Both the position numbers and the translations under genes were made by a program. Below, in pieces: positions 26,640 to 35,811 of a stretch of DNA of 64,000 bases. Source of the stretch: Bog-473 sp963843365 (lineage in GTDB: Bacteria > Actinomycetota > Acidimicrobiia > Acidimicrobiales > RAAP-2). Location of the stretch: assembly GCA_963843365.1 (NCBI GenBank), contig CAWJKG010000003.1, forward strand, positions 620,001 to 684,000. Reading direction: 5' to 3'. Every line of letters begins with the position of its first letter. The stretch's first letter is position 1. The notes beneath the pieces were generated by a model, which worked only from the letters and a program-made list of their open reading frames with translations, searched no databases and was not told the DNA's origin.

Positions 26640-27629
26640 TCAGCCGACCGGCGTCGGCTGGCGCACGGCGAGGCCGGCGGCCGTGTAGATGGCGTCGATC
26701 AGTTCCATGGTCCGGATGGCGTCCGCGGCCGTCGTGGGAAACGAGGCCCCGTCCTCGGCGGCGGCGGCGAACGCCTCCAGCTGGAAGTCGTAGGTCGGCT
26801 TCCGGCTGAAGCGCTCCTTCCTGGTGCCGAGCGAGGTCGTGACCTTCATCCGGTGCCCGTATTGGGGGGAGAAGGGATTGAAGATCGAGATCCTTCCGCC
26901 GTCGCCCGTGATCTCCGCGTGGAGGCGCAGCACCGAGGACGAGAACATGGAGCAGCCGATATGGGCGCTGCCGCCGTCGGGCAGCGAGAAGTGGGCGTCC
27001 ATGGCGCGGTCGACGCCGGGGGAGGAGAGCTTGGCCTCCGCGCTGATCACCCGCGGCCCGGGGGCCACCAGACGGAGCAGGCTGATCGGGTAGCAGCCCA
27101 TGTCCATGGTGGCGCCACCGGCCAGGGCGAGTTGGTAGCGGATGTCACCTTTCTTCCAGAGCGGTGCCGAGAAAGCGACGTCCACATTGGTGATGTTCCC
27201 CAATTCGCCCGACCGGACGATCTCCACCAGGCGCTTGGTCAGGGGGTGGTACTGATAGTGGAAGGCCTCCATCACGACCACACCTGGGTTGGCGTTGTCG
27301 ACCTCCAACACGGCCCGGGCCTCGTCGGCGTTGGCCGTGAAGGGCTTCTCGCACAGGACGTGCTTCCCGGCCCGCACGGCGGCGATCGTCCAGCGCCCGT
27401 GCAACCCGTTGGGCAGGGGGTTGTAGACGGCGTCGATGTCGGGGTCCTCCACTAGGGCCGTGTAACTGTCGAGGACGCGGGGAATTCCCTGCTTGCGGGC
27501 GAATTCAGCCGCCCGCTCGGGGTCGCGCGCCGCCACCGCCGTGACCACGGCCCGCCCGGTCCGGCGCGCCGGCTTGATGAGTGCCGGGGGCGCGATCCGG
27601 GCCGCACCCAGAATCCCGATCCTCAGCAC
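26640..27629 (-). CDS. Gfo/Idh/MocA-family oxidoreductase
   Basis: 329 residues from GTG (VLRIGILGAARIAPPALI). The NAD(P)-binding glycine motif GILGAARIA and the family signature CEKPF (VLCEKPFTANADEA) are present, with a C-terminal substrate domain beginning GGATMDMGCYPISLLR, whose D-x-G-x-Y segment is catalytic in relatives. It probably oxidises a sugar or polyol, as in the dehydrogenases related to trans-dihydrodiol dehydrogenase. It heads the operon with tldD and pmbA. It is divergent from the acyltransferase gene at 27789. Confidence 0.9.
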   Translation of the reverse strand: MLRIGILGAARIAPPALIKPARRTGRAVVTAVAARDPERAAEFARKQGIPRVLDSYTALVEDPDIDAVYNPLPNGLHGRWTIAAVRAGKHVLCEKPFTANADEARAVLEVDNANPGVVVMEAFHYQYHPLTKRLVEIVRSGELGNITNVDVAFSAPLWKKGDIRYQLALAGGATMDMGCYPISLLRLVAPGPRVISAEAKLSSPGVDRAMDAHFSLPDGGSAHIGCSMFSSSVLRLHAEITGDGGRISIFNPFSPQYGHRMKVTTSLGTRKERFSRKPTYDFQLEAFAAAAEDGASFPTTAADAIRTMELIDAIYTAAGLAVRQPTPVG

Positions 27630-27788
27630 GCCGGAGCGCCCGGGTGGGGGAGCGGAGCGGGCAGCGCCGACGGGGTGGGACCGCCCCGGGGCCCCTCCGG
27701 GAACGGGCAGTGAGATGAGGCACCTCCCGACGTTTCCCCAGTATGGGACGGAGGGGTCGCCGCCGGGGACGGTGGGGCCAGACGCTGC

Positions 27789-30137
27789 ATGAGCACGGAC
27801 GCTAACGCACCAGGGGGTCGCCCGACGATGGGGCACATCCGGGGCCTCGACGGCATCCGGGCCCTGTCGGTGCTGGCCATCATCGCGTTCCACACCGGGC
27901 TGAACTCGGTGCCGGGCGGGTTCTATGGCGTCGATTCGTTCTTCGTCCTCTCGGGCTTCTTGATCACCTCGCTGCTGGTGCGTGAGTGGGGCGGCAGCGG
28001 CACCATCCGGCTCCGCCGCTTCTGGGCCGGCCGCGCCCGGCGCCTGCTGCCGGCGCTGTTCCTGCTGATCGCGGTGATCGGGATCGTCCTGGCGGTCGTG
28101 CCCACGGTGCTCGCCACGCCGCACGTCCTCGGCGACGCCTTCTCGACGATGTTCTACGTGTCGAACTGGTACTCCATCCACACCGGCGTCACGTACTTCT
28201 CGCTGTCGACGCAGCCCTCGCCGCTGCTGCACACGTGGTCGCTGGCGATCGAGGAGCAGTTCTATCTGGTCTGGCCGCTCGTGGTGCTGGGCGTGCTCAC
28301 CATCGGCACGAAGGGACGGACCTCGCGTCGTGCCGCCCGCCGGGCCGCCCGCCGTGGCGCGGCGGGCCAGCCCGCGCCGCGCGCCGTCGACGTGCTGGGC
28401 GGCGGGCAACTGCTTCTGGTCGGGCCGCCGCCGGTAGAGGACGATCCCTCGTTCGTACGCCGCCGCCGGCTGTACGTGCTCTTCGTCGTGGCCTGCGTCG
28501 GGTCGCTGATCTCTGCCATCCTCATGGCGTTCCTGGCGCCCAACGGCTACACCGGGCGGGCCTACTACGGCACGGACACCCGGGCCCAGGCGCTCCTGGT
28601 CGGCGCGGCCATCGCCATCGGGCTGACCCTCTGGCGTGACGGCAGCAGCCGGCGCTGGTTCACCCGGACGGCGTCGGTGCTGGCCCTCGGCGGCGTGGCG
28701 GGGACCGCTGCCCTCTGGGCCACGACGTCGGAGAGCTCCACCTTCGCCTTCAGCGGGGGGTTCCTGGTCGCCAGCCTGGCGGCGGGTGCGGTCGTCCTCG
28801 GCTGCGCCGTGGCGCCGCGCTCGCTCGTCGTGCGCCTGCTCGAACTACCGCCCCTGCCCCAGTGGGGCCGTATCTCCTACGGCGTCTACCTCTGGTACTG
28901 GCCGGTGCTCCTGGTCATGACGGGGCAGCGCCTGCACTGGGGCGTCTACCCCCTCTTCCTGGCGCGGGTCGGTGTCACCGTCGCCATCGCCGCGCTCAGC
29001 TACGACCTCGTCGAAATGCCGATCCGCCGGGGCGCGCTCAAGCACTGGCGCTCGTGGGTGGCCGCGCCCATCGGTGCGGCCGCCGCCATCAGCGCCGTGT
29101 TCATCAGCACCCTGATGCCGGTCGGGGCGGCCCAGTTGCAGGGCTCACAGCTGGCGGTCAGCGCGCCCTCCTCCACGACGACGACCTCGGCCCCGGCGCC
29201 CGTGCCCAGGGTGCCCACCGCCGACCAGACGTCCACGACGCCCACGACGCCTGCGACGCCTGCGGGGCCCACGACGACCACGACCACGACGGTGCCCCCC
29301 TACCTCGTCCCGGCCCCCCCGTCCGCACCGGCCGGCGCCGCCAAGCCGGTCAAGGTCCTGCTCGTGGGCGATTCCATCGCCGGCACGCTCGGCGTCGGCC
29401 TGGCCGAGGAGGCCCGGCAGTACAACGTGCAGATCGTCAACGAGGGGACGCCCGGCTGCTCCCTGTCGATGCAGGCGCAGATCAAGGTCCTCTTCTACAC
29501 GGTGGCCCCCGACGCGCCCTGCGACGTCGGCAAGAGCCCCGACTCGCTGCTCCAGACGTGGCGCAGGTGGGTCGACGCCTACAACCCCGACGTCGTGGTG
29601 TACCTCGCCCGGGGCGAGACCTTCGACCAGGAGGTCGGGGGCCAGTGGCAGAACCTCGGCCAGCCCGGTTTCGACAGCTATCTGCTCGACCGCTACCGCC
29701 AGGCCGTGGCGGTCCTCGGTTCGCGGGGCGCCAGCGTGGTGCTGGCGACGACGCCCTACTACGACAGCGGGACGTCGCCGGCGGGCACGCCCTGGCCCGA
29801 GGACGCGCCGGCGCGGGTCACCCTCGACAACGCCGCCATGCGGGAGGTGGCGACGAGCACGCCGGCGGGAAGCAGCGGGAGCAAGGTCTTCGTCTTCGAC
29901 CTCAATGCCGTGGTCTCGCCGAACCACTCCTTCGCGGCCAGCGTGGGCCAGATCAACGTGCGCTGTACCGACGGCGTGCACTTCACGCGCTCGGGCGGGA
30001 TCTACGTCGGATTGCGGCTGGCACCCGAGCTGGCCGCACTGGGCCAGGCTCATGCCACGACGTCGCCGGGTGGCGGGTGGCCGGGACCTCTGCCACCATC
30101 GACCCCGTCATGGTTCTCGAACCTTCCCTGCCAGTAG
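27789..30137 (+). CDS. OafA/YrhL-type acyltransferase with SGNH domain
   Basis: 782 residues. The N-terminal integral-membrane acyltransferase-3 domain (GHIRGLDGIRALSVLAIIAF, SFFVLSGFLITSLL, HTWSLAIEEQFYLVWPL) has about ten helices. A Thr/Pro-rich linker (about residues 455-510) leads to an extracytoplasmic SGNH hydrolase-like domain, with VKVLLVGDSIAGTLG (GDS block) and the DGVHFTRSGG Asp-His block. Such proteins O-acetylate surface polysaccharide or peptidoglycan. The GNAT gene begins inside its last codons. Confidence 0.92.
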   Translation: MSTDANAPGGRPTMGHIRGLDGIRALSVLAIIAFHTGLNSVPGGFYGVDSFFVLSGFLITSLLVREWGGSGTIRLRRFWAGRARRLLPALFLLIAVIGIVLAVVPTVLATPHVLGDAFSTMFYVSNWYSIHTGVTYFSLSTQPSPLLHTWSLAIEEQFYLVWPLVVLGVLTIGTKGRTSRRAARRAARRGAAGQPAPRAVDVLGGGQLLLVGPPPVEDDPSFVRRRRLYVLFVVACVGSLISAILMAFLAPNGYTGRAYYGTDTRAQALLVGAAIAIGLTLWRDGSSRRWFTRTASVLALGGVAGTAALWATTSESSTFAFSGGFLVASLAAGAVVLGCAVAPRSLVVRLLELPPLPQWGRISYGVYLWYWPVLLVMTGQRLHWGVYPLFLARVGVTVAIAALSYDLVEMPIRRGALKHWRSWVAAPIGAAAAISAVFISTLMPVGAAQLQGSQLAVSAPSSTTTTSAPAPVPRVPTADQTSTTPTTPATPAGPTTTTTTTVPPYLVPAPPSAPAGAAKPVKVLLVGDSIAGTLGVGLAEEARQYNVQIVNEGTPGCSLSMQAQIKVLFYTVAPDAPCDVGKSPDSLLQTWRRWVDAYNPDVVVYLARGETFDQEVGGQWQNLGQPGFDSYLLDRYRQAVAVLGSRGASVVLATTPYYDSGTSPAGTPWPEDAPARVTLDNAAMREVATSTPAGSSGSKVFVFDLNAVVSPNHSFAASVGQINVRCTDGVHFTRSGGIYVGLRLAPELAALGQAHATTSPGGGWPGPLPPSTPSWFSNLPCQ

Positions 30138-30733
30138 TGCGGCGGGCCACGGCGGACGACGTCACCGCCATGGCCGCCCAACTGGCGCGCACGTTCTACG
30201 ACGACCCCGTCACCAGTCACATCTTCCGGCACGAGGGGCGCCGCGATGCCTCGCTGCGCGCCTACTTCCGCACCCAGATGCGGGCGGACTACCTCCCCTT
30301 CGGCGGCTGCTACACGACCGAGGGCTACGCCGGGTCGGCCATCTGGGCCCCGGCCGGCAAGCCGCTCCACACGGGGCTCGGCGGGATCCTCACCATGCTG
30401 CCCGTGCTGCCGTACGTATGGAGGAACCTGCGCACGACGCTGCAGCTCCTGGCGCTGGTCGAGAGCAAACACCCCCGCGAGCCGCACTGGTACCTGGCCA
30501 CGCTCGGCACGGCGGTGGAGCAGCAGGGGAAGGGCGTGGGGGGCGCCCTCATGCGCCCCGTCCTCGCACACTGCGACGTGGAGGGACTCCCGTGCTACCT
30601 GGAGTCGTCCAAGGAGCGCAACCTGCCCTTCTACCGGCGCCACGGCTTCGAGGTCGTGGAGGAGCTGGTGACGCCCGGCAACGGACCGCCCATCTGGACG
30701 ATGTGGCGGGAGCCCAGACCTCCGCAGACCTGA
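30110..30733 (+). CDS. GNAT family N-acetyltransferase
   Basis: 207 residues. The acetyl-CoA-binding motif A is ATLGTAVEQQGKGVGGALMR, and the C-terminal CYLESSKERNLPFYRRHGF block is usual for the GNAT fold. The substrate is unknown. The ATG at 30110 overlaps the end of the acyltransferase by 28 bp; a GTG at 30137, overlapping that gene's TAG by one base, is an alternative. It is convergent with the LysR gene. Confidence 0.86.
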   Translation: MVLEPSLPVVRRATADDVTAMAAQLARTFYDDPVTSHIFRHEGRRDASLRAYFRTQMRADYLPFGGCYTTEGYAGSAIWAPAGKPLHTGLGGILTMLPVLPYVWRNLRTTLQLLALVESKHPREPHWYLATLGTAVEQQGKGVGGALMRPVLAHCDVEGLPCYLESSKERNLPFYRRHGFEVVEELVTPGNGPPIWTMWREPRPPQT

Positions 30734-30780
30734 CGGCTGGCTGTGACGGGGCCGCCACGGCCGGACCGCCGCGGCCGGGT

Positions 30781-31689
30781 TCAGGTGGGGTGGATCCCTT
30801 CGGGCATGGAGAGGGCGTCGTTCACCACGATGCCAAGGACGTCCACGACGGCCCGGGCCGGGGCCGACGGCAGACCCCGGCGGCGTTGCGCCACCCCGAC
30901 CCGCCGGCGGGGGAGCCCGGTGACCGGGAGCACCGAGAACCGCCCCCGCAGGTGGCCCGGGACGGCGGTGGCCGGCAGGATCGCCGGCCCGTAGCCGTCG
31001 AAGGCGAGGGAGGCGATCAGGCGGACGCCGTCGAGCTCCATGGCCGGGCGCAGCGTGATGCGCGCCGGCCCCGTGGCAGCGTCGATCTCGGCCCGCAGGG
31101 CGGTCCCCGGCGCCGGGAGCAGCAGCTCCACCTCGGCCAGGCGCTCAATGGGGATGGACGGCTCCCCGCCGAGGAAGTGTCCCGCCGGCAGCACGGCCAC
31201 CAGGTCCTCGTCGAAGAGCTGGGCGGCCATGATCTCGTCACCGCTCAACGGGAAGGTCACCACCGCCAGGTCGAGCTGGCCCGAAGCCAGCTGCTGCTCC
31301 AGCTGGACGCTCGAGCCCTCGGCGACGTTCAGGTGGATGTGGGGATGGCGCACGCGCAGGAGGTCGAAGAGCTGGGGGACGAGCCAGCGGCCCGTGGTCC
31401 CGATCATGCCGAGGCGCACCGTCCCGACGACCTCCTCCCGCAAGGCGGTCACGTCCGAGACCATCGCCTCGAGCTCGTTCATGACCTGGCGGGCCCGGGT
31501 GACGACGACTTCGCCCTCCTCGGTGAGGCGGCCCGAGGCCCGGTCGACCAGCTGGACGTCGAGCTCCCGCTCCAGCCGGGCCACGTGCGCCGAGACGTTG
31601 GACTGCACGGTGCCGATCGACGTGGCGGCAGCCGAGAAGCTCCCCGTGTCGGCGATGCCCAGAAGCGCTTGCAAGTGTTTCAGTTCCAT
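30781..31689 (-). CDS. LysR-family transcriptional regulator
   Basis: 302 residues. The N-terminal winged helix-turn-helix is MELKHLQALLGIADTGSFSA followed by VQSNVSAHVARLERELDVQL. The substrate-binding domain starts near residue 90 (GTVRLGMIGTTGRWLVPQLF). It is divergent from the HAD-PlsC gene at 31963 with a 273-bp gap that is AT-richer near the LysR start (about 31725-31775), so LysR may control itself and that operon. The ligand is unknown. Confidence 0.92.
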   Translation of the reverse strand: MELKHLQALLGIADTGSFSAAATSIGTVQSNVSAHVARLERELDVQLVDRASGRLTEEGEVVVTRARQVMNELEAMVSDVTALREEVVGTVRLGMIGTTGRWLVPQLFDLLRVRHPHIHLNVAEGSSVQLEQQLASGQLDLAVVTFPLSGDEIMAAQLFDEDLVAVLPAGHFLGGEPSIPIERLAEVELLLPAPGTALRAEIDAATGPARITLRPAMELDGVRLIASLAFDGYGPAILPATAVPGHLRGRFSVLPVTGLPRRRVGVAQRRRGLPSAPARAVVDVLGIVVNDALSMPEGIHPT

Positions 31690-31850
31690 GGCCCCGCCTC
31701 TCCAGGAATGCTTGCCGGAGTTTCGCTGAGAATCACTCTAACAGATATCAAGTATCTCCTAAAGCTGCTTGACTGATCGCCGAGGGGTCGCCAGAATGGA
31801 TGTCAGACCGCAGGGAATCGGAACCCCCCCCTCTGACCCTGATGAGTCTC

Positions 31851-31887
31851 GAGAAGGGATCGCCCTCCCCCCCGGCGATCCCTTCTC
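31851..31887. promoter_or_regulatory. Perfect 14-bp hairpin in a divergent promoter region
   Basis: GAGAAGGGATCGCC and GGCGATCCCTTCTC pair exactly around a 9-nt loop (CTCCCCCCC). No gene ends here: the LysR gene reads away and the HAD-PlsC gene starts 76 bp further on. It is therefore either a terminator of an unseen small transcript, a leader structure of the HAD-PlsC operon, or a protein-binding site. There is no T tract after it. Confidence 0.75.
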
Positions 31888-31962
31888 CTAATTCCGGGAC
31901 TCTTTCCGCTGTGCGTCTCTGACCCTCCGACCAGCGATCGAACTGCTTTAGGCTCCCTACTC

Positions 31963-33339
31963 GTGGCGAACAGCGCCGTCTTCATCGACCTCGACCGGAC
32001 GCTGCTCTGCCGGGCGTCCGGCCAGATCCTCAACCACGCCCTGGTGCAGGAGGGGGTGTTGCCCGAGGGCCGCTCGCTCCCGGGTGACAAGCTGCTCTAC
32101 GCCGTCAACGACCGCCTGGGCGAGAACCTCGTGTCCATGGGCCTGGTCAGGGCGGCCGCCCGGGTGGCCCGGGGCTGGGAGCAGGAGAAGGTCCAGGCCG
32201 CCGGGCGCCGTGCCGTCTCCGCCCTCAGCGAGACGGTCGCCCCCTTCGCGCCGCAGCGCCTGGCCGCGTTCCGGGCCGAGGGCCACCGGCTGGTCCTCTC
32301 GACGACCACGCCGCTCGACATGATCGCCCCCTTCGCCGAGGCCGTCGGCTTCGACGACCTCATCGCCACCGTCTACGAGACCAAGGACGGCCGCTACACC
32401 GGACGCCTCTACGAGGGCTTCGTCTGGGGCACGGGCAAGTTGCGGGCCGTGCGCGCCTGGGCCGACGAGCATCGCATGGACCTGGCCGACTGCCACGCCT
32501 GCAGCGACAGCATCTTCGACGTGCCGCTGCTCGCCAGCGTCGGCGCGCCGCACGCGGTCAATCCCGACCCGTCGCTGACCCTCGTCGCCACGGCCCGCCG
32601 CTGGCCCGTCGAGCACTGGGACCGCCCGCCGGGGGTCCCGAGCGTCGTCGGGCTCGAGCCGTACCACATGTTGCGCCCGTTCGTCCGCAAGCTGTCGTTC
32701 CCCTACGCGCGCTTCGACATCGCCGGGGTGGAGCACGTGCCGCAGCGGGGCCCGGTGCTGCTGGCCGCCAACCACCGCAGCTACTTCGACGTGGCCGCGC
32801 TGGCGCTCGTGGCCCGAGAGATCGGGCGCCCGGTGCGGTTCCTCGGCAAGAAGGAGATCTTCGACGCTCCCGTCGTGGGCAGCATCGCCCGGGCCATCGG
32901 CGGCATCGCCGTCGACCGCGGCAGCGGGTCGGGCGAGCCGCTGCGGGCCGCGGAGTCCGCGCTCAAGGCGGGCGAGGTGGTGATCGTGCTCCCCCAGGGC
33001 ACCATCCCGCGCGGGTACGACTTCTTCGACCCGGTCCTCCACGGCAAGACCGGCACGGCCAGGCTGGCCGCGTCGACGGGTGCCACCGTGGTCCCGGTCG
33101 GCCTCTGGGGCACCGAGAAGGTGTGGCCCCGCACGGCGCGGGTGCCCGACTTCACCCTGGTGCGGAACCCGCCCACCGTCACGGTGCGCGTGGGCCGACC
33201 GGTGCCCCTGTCGCTCACCGACGCCAAGGCGGACACCGCGGCCATCATGGAGGCCATCAGCGCGCTGCTGCCCCCCGAGGCCCGGGTGCGCCACGAGCCG
33301 ACGGCCGAGGAGCTTGCCCGCAGCAAGCCCCCTCGGTGA
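31963..33339 (+). CDS. HAD-IB phosphatase / 1-acylglycerol-3-phosphate acyltransferase fusion
   Basis: 458 residues from GTG. The N-terminal half is a HAD subfamily IB hydrolase (FIDLDRTLLCR; LVLSTTTPLDM; CHACSDSIFDVPLL). The C-terminal half is a PlsC acyltransferase with the HxxxxD motif in LLAANHRSYFDVAAL, and VVIVLPQGTIPRGYDFF. This fusion is known from actinobacterial phospholipid genes such as mycobacterial PlsC (Rv2483c type). It acylates lysophosphatidic acid, while the HAD part may dephosphorylate the product or a precursor. The stop overlaps the murT GTG (GTGA). Confidence 0.92.
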   Translation: MANSAVFIDLDRTLLCRASGQILNHALVQEGVLPEGRSLPGDKLLYAVNDRLGENLVSMGLVRAAARVARGWEQEKVQAAGRRAVSALSETVAPFAPQRLAAFRAEGHRLVLSTTTPLDMIAPFAEAVGFDDLIATVYETKDGRYTGRLYEGFVWGTGKLRAVRAWADEHRMDLADCHACSDSIFDVPLLASVGAPHAVNPDPSLTLVATARRWPVEHWDRPPGVPSVVGLEPYHMLRPFVRKLSFPYARFDIAGVEHVPQRGPVLLAANHRSYFDVAALALVAREIGRPVRFLGKKEIFDAPVVGSIARAIGGIAVDRGSGSGEPLRAAESALKAGEVVIVLPQGTIPRGYDFFDPVLHGKTGTARLAASTGATVVPVGLWGTEKVWPRTARVPDFTLVRNPPTVTVRVGRPVPLSLTDAKADTAAIMEAISALLPPEARVRHEPTAEELARSKPPR

Positions 33340-34575
33340 GGGCGCAGCTCGCCAGCGCCACCACCCGCGCCGTCAACGCCGCGTCGCGGCGGCTCGGGCG
33401 CGGCCAGGGCACGGTGGCGGGCGGGCGAGCCGGCCTGCGGCTGGACCCCCGGCTGCTCGAGCACCTGAGCGCCGGCCGCCAGGTCACACTGGTCTCGGGC
33501 ACCAACGGCAAGACCACGACGACACGCCTCCTGACGGTGGGGCTCGGCGCGACCGGCGACGCGGTCGTGAGCAACGAGACCGGCTCCAACATGCCACCCG
33601 GCCACGTGGCGGCACTGAGCGGGACCCGGGCGCACCGTGCCGTGCTCGAGACCGACGAGGTGTACCTCCCGCGCGTGCCTCGCGGCCACCGGCGCCACCA
33701 CCGTGCTGTTGTTGAACCTGTCGCGGGACCAGCTCGACCGGACGAACGAGGTGCGCATGATCGCCGGGAGCTGGCGGGCCGCGCTGGCGGCCGCCCCCCA
33801 CACGCACGTGGTGGCCAATGGCGACGACCCGCTCGTCGTGTGGGGGGCGGGGGCGGCGCGGGACGTCCACTGGGTGGGCGCCGGATTGCGTTGGCAGCAC
33901 GATGCGGTGGGCTGCCCCTCCTGCGAGGGTCGCATCACGTTCGCCGATGCCGGCTGGTCCTGTGCTACCTGCGGGTTCGCCCGCCCCGAGCCCGAGGCGA
34001 CCCTGGTGATCGGGAGCGACGGGTCGGCCCGGGCCGACTGGGCGGACGGAAGATCGGCGCCGGTGCGCCTTGCGCTGCCCGGCCGGTTCAACCGGTCCAA
34101 CGCTCTGATGGCGGCCGTGGCCGCCGAGGCCTCCGGCGTCGACGCCCTGCAGGCCCTGGCCGCCATGGAGGCGGTGCGCGAAGTGGCCGGGCGCTTCACC
34201 GTGCGCGCCTTCGGCACCGTACAGGCGCGCCTGATGCTGGCCAAGAACCCGGCCGGCTGGGACGAGCTGCTGCATCTGGTGGCGCACTCGGACGCACCGC
34301 TGGTCGTCAGTATCAACGCGCGGGTGGCTGACGGTGCCGACCCGAGCTGGCTGTGGGACGTCCCGTACGAGCGGCTGGCGGGACGCACCGTGATCGCCAC
34401 GGGCGACCGCTTCCGCGATCTCTCCGTGCGCCTGCACTACGGCGGGGTGGCGCACCGCACCGAACCGGAACCCGTGCAGGCCGTGGTGCGCGCTGCCGGC
34501 GACGCGGCGGACGCCGTGGTCGATGTCATCGGGAACTACACGGCGTTCCACGACCTGCTGGGCGCCCGGCAGTGA
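33336..34575 (+). CDS. murT: Lipid II isoglutaminyl synthase subunit MurT, one frameshift
   Basis: The first 115 residues read from GTG 33336 and contain the ATP-binding loop (VSGTNGKTTTTRLL). From LAATGATTVLLLNLSRDQL onward the frame changes, at about 33678 where one extra C seems present (VYLPRV then LAATG). The total of 1240 bp is one over a multiple of three. The Mur-ligase middle domain carries the zinc ribbon typical of MurT (CPSCEG and CATCGF). With GatD it amidates D-Glu of lipid II. Its stop overlaps the gatD GTG. Confidence 0.88.
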
Positions 34576-35321
34576 CGTCCGGCACCCTGCGCATCGCCGT
34601 CGTGTATCCCGACCTGCTCGGCACCTACGGCGACGGGGGGAACGGTGTGGTGCTGGCGCGGCGGGCCGAGTGGCGAGGCTACGAGGTGGCGCTGCTCCAG
34701 GCCCCCTCGGACCGACCCTTGCCCGACGCCGACATCTACTGCCTTGGTGGCGGCGAGGACGGCCCCCAGGTGCGCGCCGCCACGACACTCATTGACGACG
34801 GCACGCTGACGCGGCGGGTGGCCGACGGTGGCGTCGTCCTCGCGGTGTGCGCCGGGTTCCAGATCGTCGGGCGGTCGTTCCCCGGTGCCACGGGCGATCC
34901 CCACGACGGCGTCGGCCTCCTGCCGGTGGAGACGGTGAAGCCGCTCGGTCCCCGCGCCGTCGGCGAGGTGCTGGTCGACATCGACGCGGAGGCGTTGGGG
35001 TCGCTCCCCACGCTGACCGGCTTCGAGAACCATGGCGGCGCCACCGCACTCGATGCCGGGGCCACGCCCTTGGGTCGCGTCATTGTCGGCGTCGGCAACG
35101 GCGCCGGCGAGGGGACCGAGGGCGCGGTCGCCGGTCGGGTCGTCGGGACGTACCTCCACGGGCCGATCCTGGCGCGCAACCCTGCGCTGGCGGATCGCCT
35201 GCTCGCCTGGGCGCTGGGGGAGGACAGCCTGTCCGACCTCGACGACCGCGAGGTCGACGACTTGCGCCAGGAGCGGCTGGCCACCGTGGGGGGCAGACGG
35301 CGGCGCCGGCGACGCGGCTAG
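34572..35321 (+). CDS. gatD: Lipid II isoglutaminyl synthase glutaminase subunit GatD
   Basis: 249 residues from the GTG that overlaps the murT stop. It is a class I (triad-type) glutamine amidotransferase of the CobB/CobQ group. Nucleophile Cys93 lies in VLAVCAGFQIVG and the catalytic histidine in GTYLHGPILARNP. It supplies ammonia to MurT for amidation of the peptidoglycan stem glutamate. The C-terminus is a short Arg-rich tail. The coupling with murT and the HAD-PlsC gene puts membrane lipid and cell-wall precursors in one operon. Confidence 0.93.
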   Translation: MTSGTLRIAVVYPDLLGTYGDGGNGVVLARRAEWRGYEVALLQAPSDRPLPDADIYCLGGGEDGPQVRAATTLIDDGTLTRRVADGGVVLAVCAGFQIVGRSFPGATGDPHDGVGLLPVETVKPLGPRAVGEVLVDIDAEALGSLPTLTGFENHGGATALDAGATPLGRVIVGVGNGAGEGTEGAVAGRVVGTYLHGPILARNPALADRLLAWALGEDSLSDLDDREVDDLRQERLATVGGRRRRRRRG

Positions 35322-35363
35322 GAAGAGACCGACGAACCCGGGACTGCGAAGGGACGGACGGCG

Positions 35364-35771
35364 ATGCGCACAGTGCTCAATCTGATCTGGTTCGTGTTGT
35401 CGGGCCTGTGGCTGGCCATCGGCTACGCGCTGGCGGGACTCGTGCTCTGCCTCCTGATCATCACCATCCCGTTCGGTGTGGCCTGCTTCCGGCTGTCCGC
35501 CTTCGTGGTGTGGCCGTTCGGGCGGGCCGTGGTGCGCAGCCCGGACGCCGGTGCGCCCTCGGCGGTGGCCAACGTGTTGTGGTTCGTCCTCGCTGGACTC
35601 TGGATGGCCCTTGCGCACGTGATTCTCGGAGTCCTGCTCTGCCTCACGATCATCGGGATCCCCCTGGGTCTCGGGAATTTCAAGTTGGCGGCCGTCGCCA
35701 TCGCCCCGCTGGGCAAGGAGATCGTGCCGGCGAGCGACCCGCGGGCGCAGGTGGGTGCCATCGTCTTCTGA
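35364..35771 (+). CDS. yccF: YccF domain membrane protein
   Basis: 135 residues. Two copies of the YccF pattern are present (LNLIWFVLSGLWLAIGYALA and VLWFVLAGLWMALAHVILG), each followed by an ITIPFG or IGIPLG turn. It is an inner-membrane protein of unknown role. It begins 42 bp after gatD with a GAAGGGA site and is probably the last gene of the operon. Confidence 0.88.
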   Translation: MRTVLNLIWFVLSGLWLAIGYALAGLVLCLLIITIPFGVACFRLSAFVVWPFGRAVVRSPDAGAPSAVANVLWFVLAGLWMALAHVILGVLLCLTIIGIPLGLGNFKLAAVAIAPLGKEIVPASDPRAQVGAIVF

Positions 35772-35811
35772 GCGCGGGCCGGCCCGCCGGCCCGACCCGT
35801 GGCGCCGAAGG

